Below are positions 1 through 11,550 of a stretch of DNA of 64,000 nucleotides, piece after piece (position 1 is the first letter of the stretch; each line of letters starts with the position of its first letter). A program made the translations under genes and the position numbers. Below the pieces are notes generated by a model that saw nothing but the letters and a program-made list of their open reading frames with translations, was not told where the DNA came from and ran no database searches. Origin of the DNA: Morella rubra (Eukaryota; Streptophyta; Magnoliopsida; Fagales; Myricaceae); NCBI GenBank assembly GCA_003952965.2, contig CM025850.1, forward strand, positions 18,616,394 through 18,680,393. Direction: 5' to 3'.

Positions 1-1559
1 GGACATCTCAAGTTAAACTTCTGGGTGTCAACGGCGTGAGACGAAAACATAAATAATAAAATATGAAATTAAAAAATTTCGTGGCATGAAGAAATAAGAA
101 AACTGTTTTAGTAACAAAAAGTTAAAAAAAGAGAGAGCAGGATTAATTTAAGTGAATTGTTTTTATCGTTTAAAATTGTAATATAAATAAAGAATTTGAT
201 GAGTAGAGAGAGATAATTTTAAAATTATTTTATTAAAATAAAATTGATTATCTTACTATTTAATAAATTAAAATTTTAACAAGAGAAAATTTTGATAAAA
301 AAACCTGAAGGTTTGCAGACGCGGTCTTCATCAAAAGCAAAAAAAATATGATCGAAGAACACTAATATTTGGGAGACTGCTTCAAACTAAAAAAAAAACT
401 GGGAAGAAATACAAAATCTGTTAATAGATATATAAATTATATATAAAATATAGACCTAGAACGAAATATGGGAAATAATAGGCTAGTTCGAAGAGTAGCA
501 CCGCATACAAAAGTAGAGACACGTGATCATGATCCAACAAAACTCGATACAAGAATTAGCTTCAAAAAAACAAAAGATGGAATGGGGCATATAAAACTTG
601 TGTGGCTCTGGTTATAGCGAGTGACATGGATATTCAGCACCCATTTGATAAGGATCACAAACAATCGTTCTCCTTACATTATTCCTGCCTTAGAGACAAA
701 ATAACAAAAGAAGATATTTTGGGAAAAAATAGCCAGGCAGTGGACTTCCCACTCTCGTGGCTTTACGTCAAAAGACAAAAAGGGGGAAGAGACGCGCAAG
801 GAAAAGGTGCTAAGAACAGCATAGAACATATAAGAAATATCAACGAAACCATCGCCTTCTGCTTTGCGCTGCTTGGCTAATCTTTACAAATTCGATTTCT
901 TAGATTCAAAGATCTTTCTTTCGACACGAAAAAAACTGCATGCGCTAGGAGAGGTATTCTCTTGTAAAAAGCGTTTTAACAATAATCAAAGTGCTGTTTG
1001 TGCCGATTGGCGACTCCCAACTTGCTGAAACTTATAGGGACAAACACACACTGAGGGATTTCACGGAAAAATGAAACAAGAATGGAAAGAGAAACGCTGA
1101 AATCAGTAAATATGAACGCGTAGAACTCTGAATGATGCGCGAGAAGAAGAAGCAACAAAATGATCGATAGCGGGGATTAAGAAGTGGTTGGAATAAATTC
1201 AAAGAGAGTAGGCATTCGATTGGGAGGATATTATGAATGAGTTACGAAACAGCAGAGCTTATAAGCGTCGCAAAATTGGTGGTGAAAATCTGAAAACAAT
1301 AGTAAGTAAAGTAAGGCATGGAATACTAAAATCTACTGCATTGTTTAACTTGTTTGACCAAGTTCTTCTTACGTTGAAACGGTTAAAGATAGGGAAATCA
1401 CTGAAAAAAGATTTAGAACAACATAGCGGCACTAAAAGATAGCTGGATTTTGAAAGGGAAAGTATGAATGGAGTTCAAACAGAAAGAAGATAAGCAGAGC
1501 CCCAAACTTCTGTAGTGACATGAAGCAAGCTGATTTTTTCAGGAAGGGAACAGATGTAG
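1..1559. other. AT-rich sequence, no supported gene
   Basis: This is purine- and AT-rich sequence with only short chance reading frames (for example at 602-880 and 1233-1442), none of which I recognise. It lies directly upstream of the NLR islands. By position it could hold the coiled-coil N-terminus of that gene in the same indel-rich state, but I could not align it convincingly. Confidence 0.4.
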
Positions 1560-1599
1560 AAAGCTGTACTTAAAATATTTCCTGTTGAAGTAAACGTAA

Positions 1600-3730
1600 A
1601 CAATGGCGCTGAACTTACCCAGTGATTTCTATACAAGGTATGGGGGGTTTAGGAAAAACGACTCTTGCACAGCTTGTATATAATGACGAAAAAGTAGAGA
1701 AGTTTTTTGAGTTGAAATCGTGGGCTTGTGTTTCTGAAGATTTTGATGTTGCTAAGGTAACCAAAACCATTTTAGAATCTCATACCTCCGAAAATTTTGA
1801 TGGCAAGGATCTAAATTGGTTACAGAAAAACCTAAAGGAAAAGCTGCAGGGGAAGAGGTTTCTGGTTATATTTCAGATGAAATTTGTGGATGAAAAGTAC
1901 GACATGAAATGTCTATAGTCTCATCCTTTCAGCAGCAGGGACTCAAGGGAAGTAACACACAATGCATCTCGAAAACAACTCGTAATCAAGCAGTCTATAC
2001 CTACAATGGTACAAAATAAACAACATAATATGCTCACCACCATATTACAAAAGTATATACCGGATGAATATTACGTTTGGTCACAATTACCACTCTCTTA
2101 CAATCCATAGCACTAGGGACACGAGACTTAACAATGCAAAAATTCCGCAACCATTGAAACCGGTTGGCAAAGAAAATAGCTAGAAAAAGATATAAAAGAG
2201 ATCCCTTTGGGCAGCAAAAACTCTACCTTGGAGGTCTCTTACAGCAATGCAAGAATAGTAGAAATAAAGTGGGAAGAAGGTATTGAAAGAGACAATATAA
2301 AAAAAATAAGGGATATACAAAAAAGCAAGGAAGAAAGTAGAAAATTAGTTAAACACTAAAGCTCATATGTATGAAGCTAAAAACGCAAAATAAATTTGCC
2401 CTACGAACTAAAAGAGAATGCTTTGCAATATTGTTAAATTAATTACCCCAAAAGATTATGAATTTGCAAGAGAAGAAAATCATGTTCTAATACTAATGGA
2501 TTGGACAGACAGAGTATATTTAAAGTCAGCCACGGAGAAAAAGGAAAAAAAATGGAAGAATTGGGACAACGAGTATTTATTAAAATCAGAATTAATGGGA
2601 ATGTCGAGGTCATTTTTTCAACAATCAACCAGCAATGAATCACGGTATTTGATGCACGACTTGATCAACGATTTGGCCCAATATATTGCGGGAGATACAT
2701 GTTTTAGAATGGAGGACAAAATCAAGGGTAATAAATTAGAAAGAAGCTTTTTAACAAAGGCTCGACATTCATCTTACTTAAGTGGTCAATATGATGGAGC
2801 TAAGAAGTTTGAGGCTCTTTCTCATTGCACATGTTTGCGTACCTTTCTGCCTCTTATGCTACCAGAGTTAGGTGAATGCTACTTGACCTGTGATGTTCCC
2901 CTTCAATTATTGCCAAAATTACGATGCCTGAGGGTGCTCTCTTTGAGGGGGTACCGTATAACGAAGATATCATATTCGATTGGTGAGTTGAAGCAATTAC
3001 GTTACCTTGACCTTTCTTACACTGCCATTACAGGCATGCCTGAGACGGCTACGACTCTTTATAACTTGCAGACATTGTTGTTCGAAGAGTGTCGTAAGCT
3101 AGTCAAATTGCCTTCAACGTTTGCAAATCTCGTCAACTTGCGCCACCTTAATGTCTTAGGAGCTGATTCATTGGAAAAGGAATTAAGATACACAACAAAA
3201 TATAGGGTAAAAGAACTAATTTTTCTCATTCGGAATGTTGTACCAATTAGTTTGGGAAAACGAGAGTTTTGCTAGGGGATAAGGAATTAGGAGTTTTGTT
3301 CGAATATAAACTTCGACGGAACTCTCATACCATAACGAGACTGGGAACGTGATGAACACAGAGGTGGGAATGGGAGCGCAAAATTTAACGTGGTAAATGC
3401 AATATATAGTCGGTTGGTGCATCATGGAAAAAAATAGAGCGGCAAGGATGTAGAGAACAAGGACAGGAAAGAAAGGGAATTTAGAAGGTACTTTAGCAGG
3501 ACATACGACATCAAAGAACTTTGATAAAGAGTATCACTTTTAGGAATTACGGTGGTAACAGAGAATTTCCAACGTGGGTTAAAGGCGGTAGAACTACTTT
3601 CTAAATATAGGGTGACTCTTGAGAATACGAACACAAATTGTAATGGTGCACATAATGCAATCAGTAGGAGCAGCTTCATCAATCACCAATTCCTTTTTAT
3701 AAAAGGCATGGCCAGAGCATGAAGAGTGTA
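1600..3730 (+). pseudogene. CC-NB-LRR (RPP13-like) resistance gene homologue, broken or poorly sequenced
   Basis: This is an intracellular immune receptor of the CC-NB-LRR class. The clean island 1622-1870 reads in one frame through the P-loop (GMGGLGKTT), the RNBS-A-like stretch (ELKSWACVSEDFD) and on to KRFLVI just before kinase-2. Sequence around 1871-2010 still matches NB-ARC text, but only across frames: NEKYDM-like, HPFSA, AGTQGS, TRNQAV. Around 2450-2580 it reads PKDYEF and then ATEKKEKK, the end of the ARC region. A second clean island, 2590-3180, encodes RSFFQQST, MHDLINDLAQYIAGD and the first leucine-rich repeats (LRYLDLSYTAI, LVNLRHLNVLG). From about 3180 the LRRs again continue only across frames, with NYGG..EFPTWV near 3540-3580 and KGMAR..KSV near 3700. 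No complete reading frame survives. Either it is an old pseudogene or the consensus is faulty; the pattern of clean and noisy blocks favours the latter. Confidence 0.75.
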
Positions 3731-5250
3731 AGGTCATAGAGGACGTATTTACGGAAAAGCAAAAGATTGCTCACAAAAAGCTTTTAGATCCTTGGACGAA
3801 CTTTGCATTTACGAGAAATATGGAGGATGGGAGAATATGGAGCATCGCGTGCGATAGAAAAAATACTGTTCAAGATATGCGTGAGCTTAATAAAATATGA
3901 TACGTGATCAACTGATCGCTAGGGGGTATAAAAAAAAAATTACACGATTACTAAGAAAGAAGTATTGAGGTGACAAATTGGTGCGCGGTTGTGGTATATC
4001 GAATTTCAAGGCTTCCGGAAGATAAGCAAACATAACAATTAGAGGAGTGCAACAAGAGTTTTGGTGTAGGCAGCAAAGAAATGAATAAGACTTATGTGGG
4101 TTTGTTACGAAACAAAACCAACCTTAATGCTGATCTATGAAATTTCAGAATACCAGAAAGTAAGATTGAAGGACAATAAAAAATCGAAACGTAGAGGAAT
4201 ATTATTTATATATGATAAAAATGTGAGGAGCTGATACGCAGTTTGTTGGTACAAATAAAGGAGAGGATTTCATAAATCTCTCGCGTCTAAAGTGCAACTA
4301 AAAATCTTAATGGAATTGTGATAAAACTGGTATTAAATAGAGATAGAGCGACGACAAAACATGTTTTGCAAATCAAAAACATAAGGAGACAAAATCAGGA
4401 ACATTAATTGCAGTCGCGCTGAAAAAAATTATACCCCAAGGCAAATGATGTAACAATAAACAGTGATCTCGAGTCTATATTAATCCATGGCTGTCATTCG
4501 TGAGACAGTACTAATTGGCAAGAAGGCCATACCTCAAACTCCCANNNNNNNNNNNNNNNNNNNNNNNNNNNNNNNNNNNNNNNNNNNNNNNNNNNNNNNN
4601 NNNNNNNNNNNNNNNNNNNNNNNNNNNNNNNNNNNNNNNNNNNNNACTTGATCCCTCAAAAAGGGATAGTTATGGGTCTGCAGTTTGTTTATCACAAAAT
4701 TGGAGACTATGACAGTAGCAGAAGGTGCCATTGAAGCGAAGATTGAAAAAAAAAAAGTTGACTGAGTCAGTGAAAGGAAAGTATTGGATCGAAGAAAATA
4801 GCGTAAGCTTATAGCTCTTATACCATAAAGAATATTGAAATATTGAGAAATTGAATGAATGAATTCTTTTTTTGACGTTGACGTTGACGTTTTGAGGAAT
4901 AGATTTAAATAAAGAAGCTACAATAATCACGCAAGGAAAGAAAGCTATGAAAGGCTAGAAAGCTGTACAACGGCTATATATATTCCTAAAAGGGACTAGT
5001 CAAATATGTTGAGAGGGAGAGATTGTGATCGATCAGCCAGCTGTATTTCCTTTTGGTGCAGAATCTTGAGCTTTTACATAGATAATTTCTTATATTTTAC
5101 ATTCACAAAATAATTAACACAAACAACTAATTGAACGGTTGTTCTTTTTTGATTCATGAGCATCAATTTGCAGCAGACTATATCTAGGAGAGTTTTCCTC
5201 CTCTACTTCGAAAACTCTAGCTATTCTCAATTTACCTCGTACCTTAGCAA
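3731..5250. other. Noisy continuation of the NLR region with an assembly gap
   Basis: This stretch has no clean reading frame. A run of about 100 Ns occupies 4545-4645, which marks a scaffold gap of unknown true size. The part before the gap probably continues the LRR region of the NLR homologue in error-rich form. The part after it (4646-5250) has no recognisable coding content. Confidence 0.5.
4545..4645. other. Assembly gap (run of Ns)
   Basis: About 100 consecutive Ns are present. The round length suggests a placeholder gap, so the distance across it and the order of the flanks are not established by the sequence. Confidence 0.98.
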
Positions 5251-6826
5251 GGAGGCAAACACGCAAGCGCTAGGTGTGTTGCTGTCTTAGGTCTCAGTAT
5301 GGGTCTTGGGCTTTAGGGCCAACCAAATCCTGGCCCATTAGGTGGGCTTCTTGGCCTATGGGATCAGACGCAAAGACGGATCAATATATGAATTACCTCG
5401 TGCTTGTCTCATTAGATTGGCGGCGACAATGGTTCGATGCGGCGGAGTATTTGTGGAACAGTAGAGATCGCAAAGGGCAAGGACTAAGGAGAGAGAAAAT
5501 AGTTTTAAATTATTATTTTTTGGTATAAAGTCTTTGCGCATTAGCCAATAAATTTACTCAAATTAGATTAGCAACCACATTGATTGAGTTGAGTCAGGAG
5601 CGCAACAGCAAATTCTGATCGACTGACCCCCCAAATTAATAGCAGTCGGTTAAAAGACTAAAGGTTACTCACAGGTATTATCGGCTTCAATTTTTTCTAT
5701 TTTTTTCGTCTCCTCCTATTGCTGAAGGCAGGAACTAGGGGACTAGGGGCTGCAGGCCCGCCTTCGTCCCCAGCCCATCCCAAAAGTTAGCAAAAATTAA
5801 ATAAGGCAAAATAATTGCATTTCAAAACATTTTTCTTGTGCTTTTTGCATCTAAGTCCCTCCAAATTGTATTTTTAGTAAAATTAGTCTCCACAACTCCT
5901 TAATTCTAGCTGCGTCCCTGGAGGGATTACTTCGATTATACGAGCTTATGGAAAGCTGCACCTGCCACCTAGGCTATATCCCAATCCCGTCAGACAACAT
6001 AATTACATCTTAAAAGATTACAGATTTGAAAGGCCGTCACATCTTTTGATCCTTAAATTATCATATAAATTTCATGCAATTATTACAGGTGTGTATCTTC
6101 TCTTTAATTCGAAGGTTGAAAGTAACCTATAATATTCATGTGCATGGGATTACATTGTATTAACCTATAAATCTGTGAGACTAGAAAATATCGTGCAATC
6201 TGTATTAAAGAATTTGCATATCAACTATCAAGACAACATGGTATCAAGCGGTCCAAAGCAAAATCAGCTCGAACGCGGAGATCAATAGTTGGTTTGAAAG
6301 CCAATCATCTCTATCGAGTTCAATTCCAGCAATCTCTTGCAAAGTTTGTGATTCGAAGTGACTGCAAAAGAGGAAAAGGGAAAAGGGAAGAAAAAACGGA
6401 TAAAGTTTGTATCTCATCCATTTTTGCCCCTTTCCTTCGTTTTCTTTCTTCCTTCATTGCGTACTTTTCGTGTTTTTGTCGTGCATAAAAGATGAAACCG
6501 GTGCTATTTGACAAACGGAAACGCCAGAGAAAAGAGATCCTTGAAATTTCATTACTAGCTATGTAAACCATGATGACATCCAGCCCAAGAGCTCTCACAG
6601 TCGTCCCGAAAGATCTAACAACCTTGCAATCAGTATAGGCACCTCCACATATGGTAGTCGTGCAGCCCAAGAGCTCCAAAGCTTACAGAGCCTCGGCAAT
6701 CGTGCTATTTGATCAATCATAAGCTTGTCATACTATATCAGCTATGCATGTATGTAACATGTTATGTTTTACAAAAATTGAGCAATAATTATGACTTTCG
6801 CACCGAGAGAGCACATTTGGAAATCA
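5251..6826. other. Intergenic region, no supported gene
   Basis: I see no gene here. A possible short hAT-type element lies at 5729-5920 and is listed separately. A 119-codon minus-strand frame (6320-6679) starts MELLGCTTTICGG but matches nothing I know and has no supporting context. Confidence 0.5.
5729..5920. mobile_element. Possible short hAT-type MITE
   Basis: The left end reads CAGGAACTAGGGG. The right end, read on the minus strand, starts CAGGGACGCAGCTAG, a form typical of plant hAT termini. The interior is AT-rich. No convincing 8-bp target duplication flanks it, so the boundaries are tentative. Confidence 0.35.
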
Positions 6827-7363
6827 CTAATTTTCAGTCAAAACCTTAACGATGGCCAAGGCATTGTTGGCTAGTTGGCGAAATACTCTACTCTTGTGGG
6901 ATATCTCAAACTTCTGTCCCTGGAACGCAGCCTCACATGAATCCGCATCAGCAACCGCTACCTTCACCCAAGTGCTCACGTCGGGGTAGGCCTTAGCAGA
7001 GAGAGCAGCAAGGGAGTTCTCAAGCTGCTCGGCTGCATCCAGGTAATGATCCGCGCAATCATCTAGGCCCTGCTCAACGGTAGGCTCTAAATCAGTCTGG
7101 TTGTTAACCAACCCGTGCAGGCGATCCAATATGTTCGTGGCATTTTTGTAGGCTAGCGTTACGGCGATCGATGCTAGGCCTCTCAGGTCGGCCTGTTTGC
7201 TGCTAGGGTCAGACCCGATGCTGGAGATACAAAGGTCCTTGTGAATTGAGTGCTCGCAAGCATGTTCGATGAGATTGGAGCTGTTGGTCCCTGCAACAGT
7301 TTGGCTCGGCAACAAGGAAAGAGAGAGGCTTAAGAGAAAGAAAAAACTCCCAATAGCTCTCAT
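6827..7363 (-). CDS. PMEI-domain protein (pectin methylesterase / invertase inhibitor)
   Basis: This is a small secreted inhibitor of 178 residues with no intron. Residues 1-25 form a hydrophobic signal peptide ([19 protein letters not shown]). The mature part is a four-helix PMEI domain with the family's four conserved cysteines at 36, 45, 103 and 143, arranged as two close pairs. The stretch PDVSTWVKVAVADADSCEAAF is also typical. Proteins of this fold bind either pectin methylesterase in the wall or acid invertase in wall or vacuole; sequence alone does not decide which. A longer frame begins at 7420, but a TATA-like element at 7430-7437 on the same strand would put transcription start downstream of that ATG, and only the 7363 ATG leads straight into a signal peptide. 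I therefore use 7363. Confidence 0.92.
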   Translation of the reverse strand: MRAIGSFFFLLSLSLSLLPSQTVAGTNSSNLIEHACEHSIHKDLCISSIGSDPSSKQADLRGLASIAVTLAYKNATNILDRLHGLVNNQTDLEPTVEQGLDDCADHYLDAAEQLENSLAALSAKAYPDVSTWVKVAVADADSCEAAFQGQKFEISHKSRVFRQLANNALAIVKVLTEN

Positions 7364-7429
7364 GATTTCTTCCTTTCCTACGTTCTTTTTCGCAAATCGT
7401 AGGTTATGGTGGAGCAACATACTACGAGG

Positions 7430-7437
7430 TATATAAG
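7430..7437 (-). promoter_or_regulatory. TATA-like element of the PMEI gene
   Basis: Read on the minus strand the motif is CTTATATA, about 65-75 bases before the ATG at 7363. Its position supports that start over the in-frame ATG at 7420. Confidence 0.5.
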
Positions 7438-7439
7438 CG

Positions 7440-9000
7440 ATTTGCCTGAAGGTTAATGAGAATTGTTTGAAGAGGTGAGCTTCGCCCAGAAAAGAACGGA
7501 CAGCCGACCTTAATTTGCTACGACTTCTTAAACGCCTTATATTATGTACGTTTACTAAACAATAACATCAACTACATTCTGTTCCTTCAATATAGGAGGG
7601 TAAATATAGTTCGTAGTTGGTAAATACACGTAATATATATTCTTCCATACCAAACATGTCATACATTAACTCAAACCTTATTTTACTCAAAAACAAAAGG
7701 AGTTCCTTAATTTTAAGTACCTTGAATTACCTGTATGCCAACACAAAACAACACGCGAGGTCTTGTGTATATATAGGATTATATATTCTCACTGTCAAAA
7801 AAGAAATGCATTAATCCACGTACATCGATCGGCCCCAAAAGAAATGAATCAACGGCTTCAAAGCCACTATACGATTTTCCAACTTCGGGGCTTGGGGCCA
7901 ACATTATAAGACGGAAGGTTTAGAGCTGGGGGACCAGCAGGGGTACTGAACTCTGTCCTGATGGGTTCAATATAAAATCATACTAGCTAGTTTAGCTGGT
8001 ACGACCTGCATGTGTTAGGCTTGCATCTCACTTGCCAAGCCAGGCCCTAATGGTCATTCGAAGGGATACTGAAAAAAGGTCCGGGCTAATAGAAGATAAA
8101 AAGGAGAAAAAAAAAAAAAGAAAAAAAAAAAAGTATGCCATACATATATTTAGACTTTTGATCATAAGATAAAAATCTTTATTCTTTATCTTAGTTACGT
8201 AATTAATGGTAAATTCAATGCTAACTCATTACTGGGTTGTCTCAGTAGTAAGGGGGACCTGGAGCTATGTGGATTAATTAGGTGAAAGATCAGTCCTTGG
8301 TTCAATTTCTCACACTGATCAGACGGAGCCAACTTAAATATTGGAGGGTTAGTGGGAGCAATGGATCTAGCTTCTATGGGATTTGCTATATGTTGGTGGA
8401 TCTACTCCATATAAGTTTGTTATATATTATGTGGACCCACTCCGTATAAACTTACTATACAAGATTTCCCCCGGTCACCCAAAAAAATTAAAAAAGAGTG
8501 TAATATTGCTAAATATTAACCCCATTTGCCATACATTCCGCTTTACATCTATTTTTTTGAGCAAATTAGTTGTCCATAGTGATGTTAATTGAAATAGCAG
8601 AGAGATGAGCACCGTTCAAATTAATATAGTTCGGGTTGGTCAGTCTATGAAGTCCAAATTAGCAACTTATCCCCAGTTAATTTGAATTAGAAATGGCATT
8701 CAGACCCAGAAATGAAGAAAAATAGATCGAATATCATACACCTGAAAACTGTGCTACTTAATGGCTAAATTTAAGAAATAAAAATAAAATCCTTATCTAC
8801 AGATTCAACACCATGCATTTCAGTGCATTTTAGAGTGTACCAAAAATGTTAAGAAACATACTAAAAAGGAAAGGTTATATATATGAGGACTGAACAAAAA
8901 TTTCTTAAATTGACCGATTTGTAAATTTTGTTGTTTTTTTGGTCAAACACCACATGTCAGGAAAAGGAAAACTGTATTAGAGAAATTGTTATCTACATCT
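7440..9000. other. Intergenic region with A-rich tracts
   Basis: No gene is supported. The stretch holds long A-rich tracts around 8095-8135 and one SINE-like element at about 8225-8500, listed separately. Short reading frames at 7617-7814 and 8383-8592 are composition artefacts. Confidence 0.5.
8225..8500 (+). mobile_element. tRNA-derived SINE (candidate)
   Basis: A tRNA-like head contains an A-box-like stretch (GTCTCAGTAGTAAGG, near 8238) and a B-box-like GGTTCAATTTC about 55 bases further on, the spacing expected of a pol III promoter. A body of about 180 bases follows, ending in an A-rich tail (CCCAAAAAAATTAAAAAA). I could not identify a clear target-site duplication, so the exact ends are approximate. 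Confidence 0.5.
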
Positions 9001-9284
9001 CACATGAGTGAGGTAAGCTGTAAGCTCATACATGAAACAAAGACAAGTAACTTTGTCCATTTGGCACGCATGCAAAATCAACAAACGCGTGTTCTAAAAC
9101 TGTGCTTCTGCTAACACGAAATAAAATGCCATTGCTCCTTCTATGGGGTCTCGACTTCCGATTCACGAGCATCAGAGCATATTCTCTTATATGCTCCAAA
9201 TCCTCTTCAAAGGTAGTACCCGATTCCCCCAAGCGTTGAATTTGTGTTTCCTGGGTGAACCCGAACTCATCGTATCCAAGCCTC

Positions 9285-9884
9285 TCAACCCACAACAACA
9301 CCCATCAGCTCCAATGGCTTTCTCCGGCAATCCGAGGGCTCCAGACTCACCGGATGCGAATACCCAGAGTAACACGTCTCAGTTTCTTTGGTCTGACCAG
9401 GTTCAGTCTGTAAACCCGCGGGTTCAACCTCGGTGTCGACCGAAATATCGGCTGTCACTACCGAGACATCGGTCTGAACCGGGGTTCTGCAGATTGGGCA
9501 GTTAGAGACGGAGAGGAACCACGAATCAATGCACTCGACGTGGAAAGCATGTTCACATCTGGGCAAGACTCGGCCTTGCTCGTCGTTTTCGAACTCGGAA
9601 AAGCACACCGCGCACTCCAGCGGAGAGTCGTGTGTTTTGGATGAGTAGGTGAAGGTAGGGAGGGCTTTGAGGATGGAGGGATCGAGGCCTTGCGTAAAGG
9701 TGGTCGTATTTGGGGTAACGGAGGAATATAATGGGTGGAGAGGGGAGATGGGTCGGCTGCGGTTGCGGTTGCGGCGGTGATGGCCTCCGAAGCAGCACCT
9801 GGAGTAGCTATGAAACAATACCATGATGAGTACCACAAGGAAAAGAGTAATCACGGAGCATAGCATAATTCCCATTGAGAGCAT
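9285..9884 (-). CDS. ATL-type RING-H2 finger E3 ubiquitin ligase
   Basis: This intronless gene encodes a 199-residue membrane-anchored E3 ubiquitin-protein ligase of the plant ATL family. The domain order is typical. A single hydrophobic membrane segment covers roughly residues 3-25. A basic stretch rich in H/R/N follows, then the GLD motif (TQGLDPSIL, residues 64-72), then the RING-H2 finger. The zinc ligands are visible in canonical order: C91, C94, C110, H112, H115, C118, C129 and C132. The tryptophan of CIDSWF that contacts the E2 is at 122. The C-terminal tail is Glu/Thr/Pro-rich and unstructured. The frame is open to 9908, but the first in-frame ATG is at 9884 and leads directly into the membrane segment. 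The substrate cannot be inferred. A TATA box lies about 90 bases upstream. Confidence 0.93.
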   Translation of the reverse strand: MLSMGIMLCSVITLFLVVLIMVLFHSYSRCCFGGHHRRNRNRSRPISPLHPLYSSVTPNTTTFTQGLDPSILKALPTFTYSSKTHDSPLECAVCFSEFENDEQGRVLPRCEHAFHVECIDSWFLSVSNCPICRTPVQTDVSVVTADISVDTEVEPAGLQTEPGQTKETETCYSGYSHPVSLEPSDCRRKPLELMGVVVG

Positions 9885-9970
9885 AGCTTTTGTTATCCTC
9901 CATAACAAAGACAGAGAGAGAGAGAGGTTTGTGGAAATGTGAGGGAGGAGGGAGACGGAGGCGTTCTCTC

Positions 9971-9977
9971 ATTTATA
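9971..9977 (-). promoter_or_regulatory. TATA box of the ATL gene
   Basis: On the minus strand the motif reads TATAAAT within CCTATAAATGAG, about 90 bases upstream of the ATG. A GA/CT-repeat tract (9911-9925) lies between it and the start, as is common in plant 5' leaders. Confidence 0.6.
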
Positions 9978-9984
9978 GGAGGAG

Positions 9985-11534
9985 GAAGGTGGAAAGGGCA
10001 GAGGAAGGTTCCTAACTTCCTATGTGCTCAGTAGATGGGTTTCTGTTTTTGCTTTGTTGAGCTTTTGGCGGGTTTCATTAGCATATAACTTTCCCTTTTA
10101 GTTTTTAATTCTCGTCGGTCCAGGTTGCTGCTACTTTCTTTTGTTTTTCCTTTTATCCGTAAGCAAATTGGTGTTACTCACATGCTGCATCTTTGATTTC
10201 GCAATAATAATGCAAGCCACGTGCTTTTAAATGACATGGCATGGAATACATCTAATTATGGGTCGTCAAGATCATATCCGATGTATATTAGGGAATAGGG
10301 AGGATAGTACAATTGCCTTGAATCTGAGATTGGTAGGGTTATAATTGTCAGTGTTTTGAATGTTTGCAAGATTTTGTGTCAAATTTAAGTTGAGTCATAT
10401 TTTTGAATTAGTGTTGTTTAAAATGTTTAAGAGTCATTCAAATTTGAAAAGAGATGAGGATATTTTAGGAGGACAAGAGTCTTTCAAATTTGAAAAGAGA
10501 TCAAGAGGTTTGCTGAAGAAGATTAGGTTAAAGAGTGTTTAACATTTGAAGAAGAAGTTCAAATTCACGAAATTGTATTAATTTTGTAAAAAGATTAAGT
10601 TAAAGAGTGTTTAACATTTTGCTCTACCTTCGCTCAGCTAAATTACTGCATTTTTATATATATTCAATTCTCTCGATGATTGCTCAATCTTGGCTCGAGC
10701 TAAATTTACCAAATTTGAATTTTCTTATCATATTCTATTTGAACAGTGAGAAAAAATTCCAAACTTTTTATCCAAGTCATTTTATTGTTTCTTGAAGTTA
10801 TACTTGAGAGAAAAACCCTTTGATACCTTTTGCACCTAAAGTGTTCATATTTTCACTCTCTTACATCAATCACCATTGAAACCAACCTATTGTGAGAAGC
10901 CTTCAGAAAGCTTAAAGAGATTGACGGTCGGAGTAACTAGTGTTAATTGCGTTCTTGAAGAATTCACACGAAGAACCTCAGAAGACTAAGGGTTAACTGC
11001 AAAGAGCGAGTCTAATTTGATTGTTTAGATTATTACTTCGGGTAGTCAGAGTCAAGCAAGTGGATGTTGCTGTGTCTAATCACCAGTGTAAGGTTTTATT
11101 TCTTAATGAATTTTTATGCTACTATCCGAGTGGTTTTTTTCCTTTGATAAGGTTTATTTATTTATTATTTTGCGTATTTGTTTTTTCGCTGTATATTTGT
11201 TGATCGCTAAATACTTTTCAGATTTAGATGAGACTTTTTAGGACTTGTTCTAAATTAGTCTGTTTATTAAAAAAGAAAGTACCAACACCTATTCACCCCT
11301 TAGATGTTAATAGGGTCTAAAATAGATTTTTCAATAATTAAGTTCACAAGTCTTGGGGATCATTGCCTCAGTTTGGTAATGTTAAATGCTTTTCAAATTA
11401 TTGGCTAAACTTAAAAAAAACTTCACTTAGGTTGCAAGACAATTTCAAGTTCCTAATATTTAGGAATGCGCAAATTAAAAGCCTATAACACATATATAGT
11501 TGGCCATCCATGAATGGTTTTGTTTGTCATTCAA
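9985..11534. other. Intergenic region, no supported gene
   Basis: AT-rich sequence. An imperfect direct duplication lies near 10435-10500 (TTCAAATTTGAAAAGAGAT appears twice) and another near 10520-10620 (AGATTAGGTTAAAGAGTGTT and AGATTAAGTTAAAGAGTGTT). No coding or RNA gene is recognised. Confidence 0.45.
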
Positions 11535-11550
11535 GACACAAAATTTCATA

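Noticed and set aside
602-880. 92-codon frame near the left edge
   Set aside because: No recognisable family or codon pattern, and it lies in the low-quality region before the NLR islands.
6320-6679. 119-codon minus-strand frame (MELLGCTTTICGG)
   Set aside because: No family recognised and the C-terminal half is compositionally biased; not enough for a gene call.
7364-7420. Upstream in-frame ATG of the PMEI gene as the true start
   Set aside because: It would place 19 polar/basic residues before the signal peptide and lies too close to the TATA-like element.
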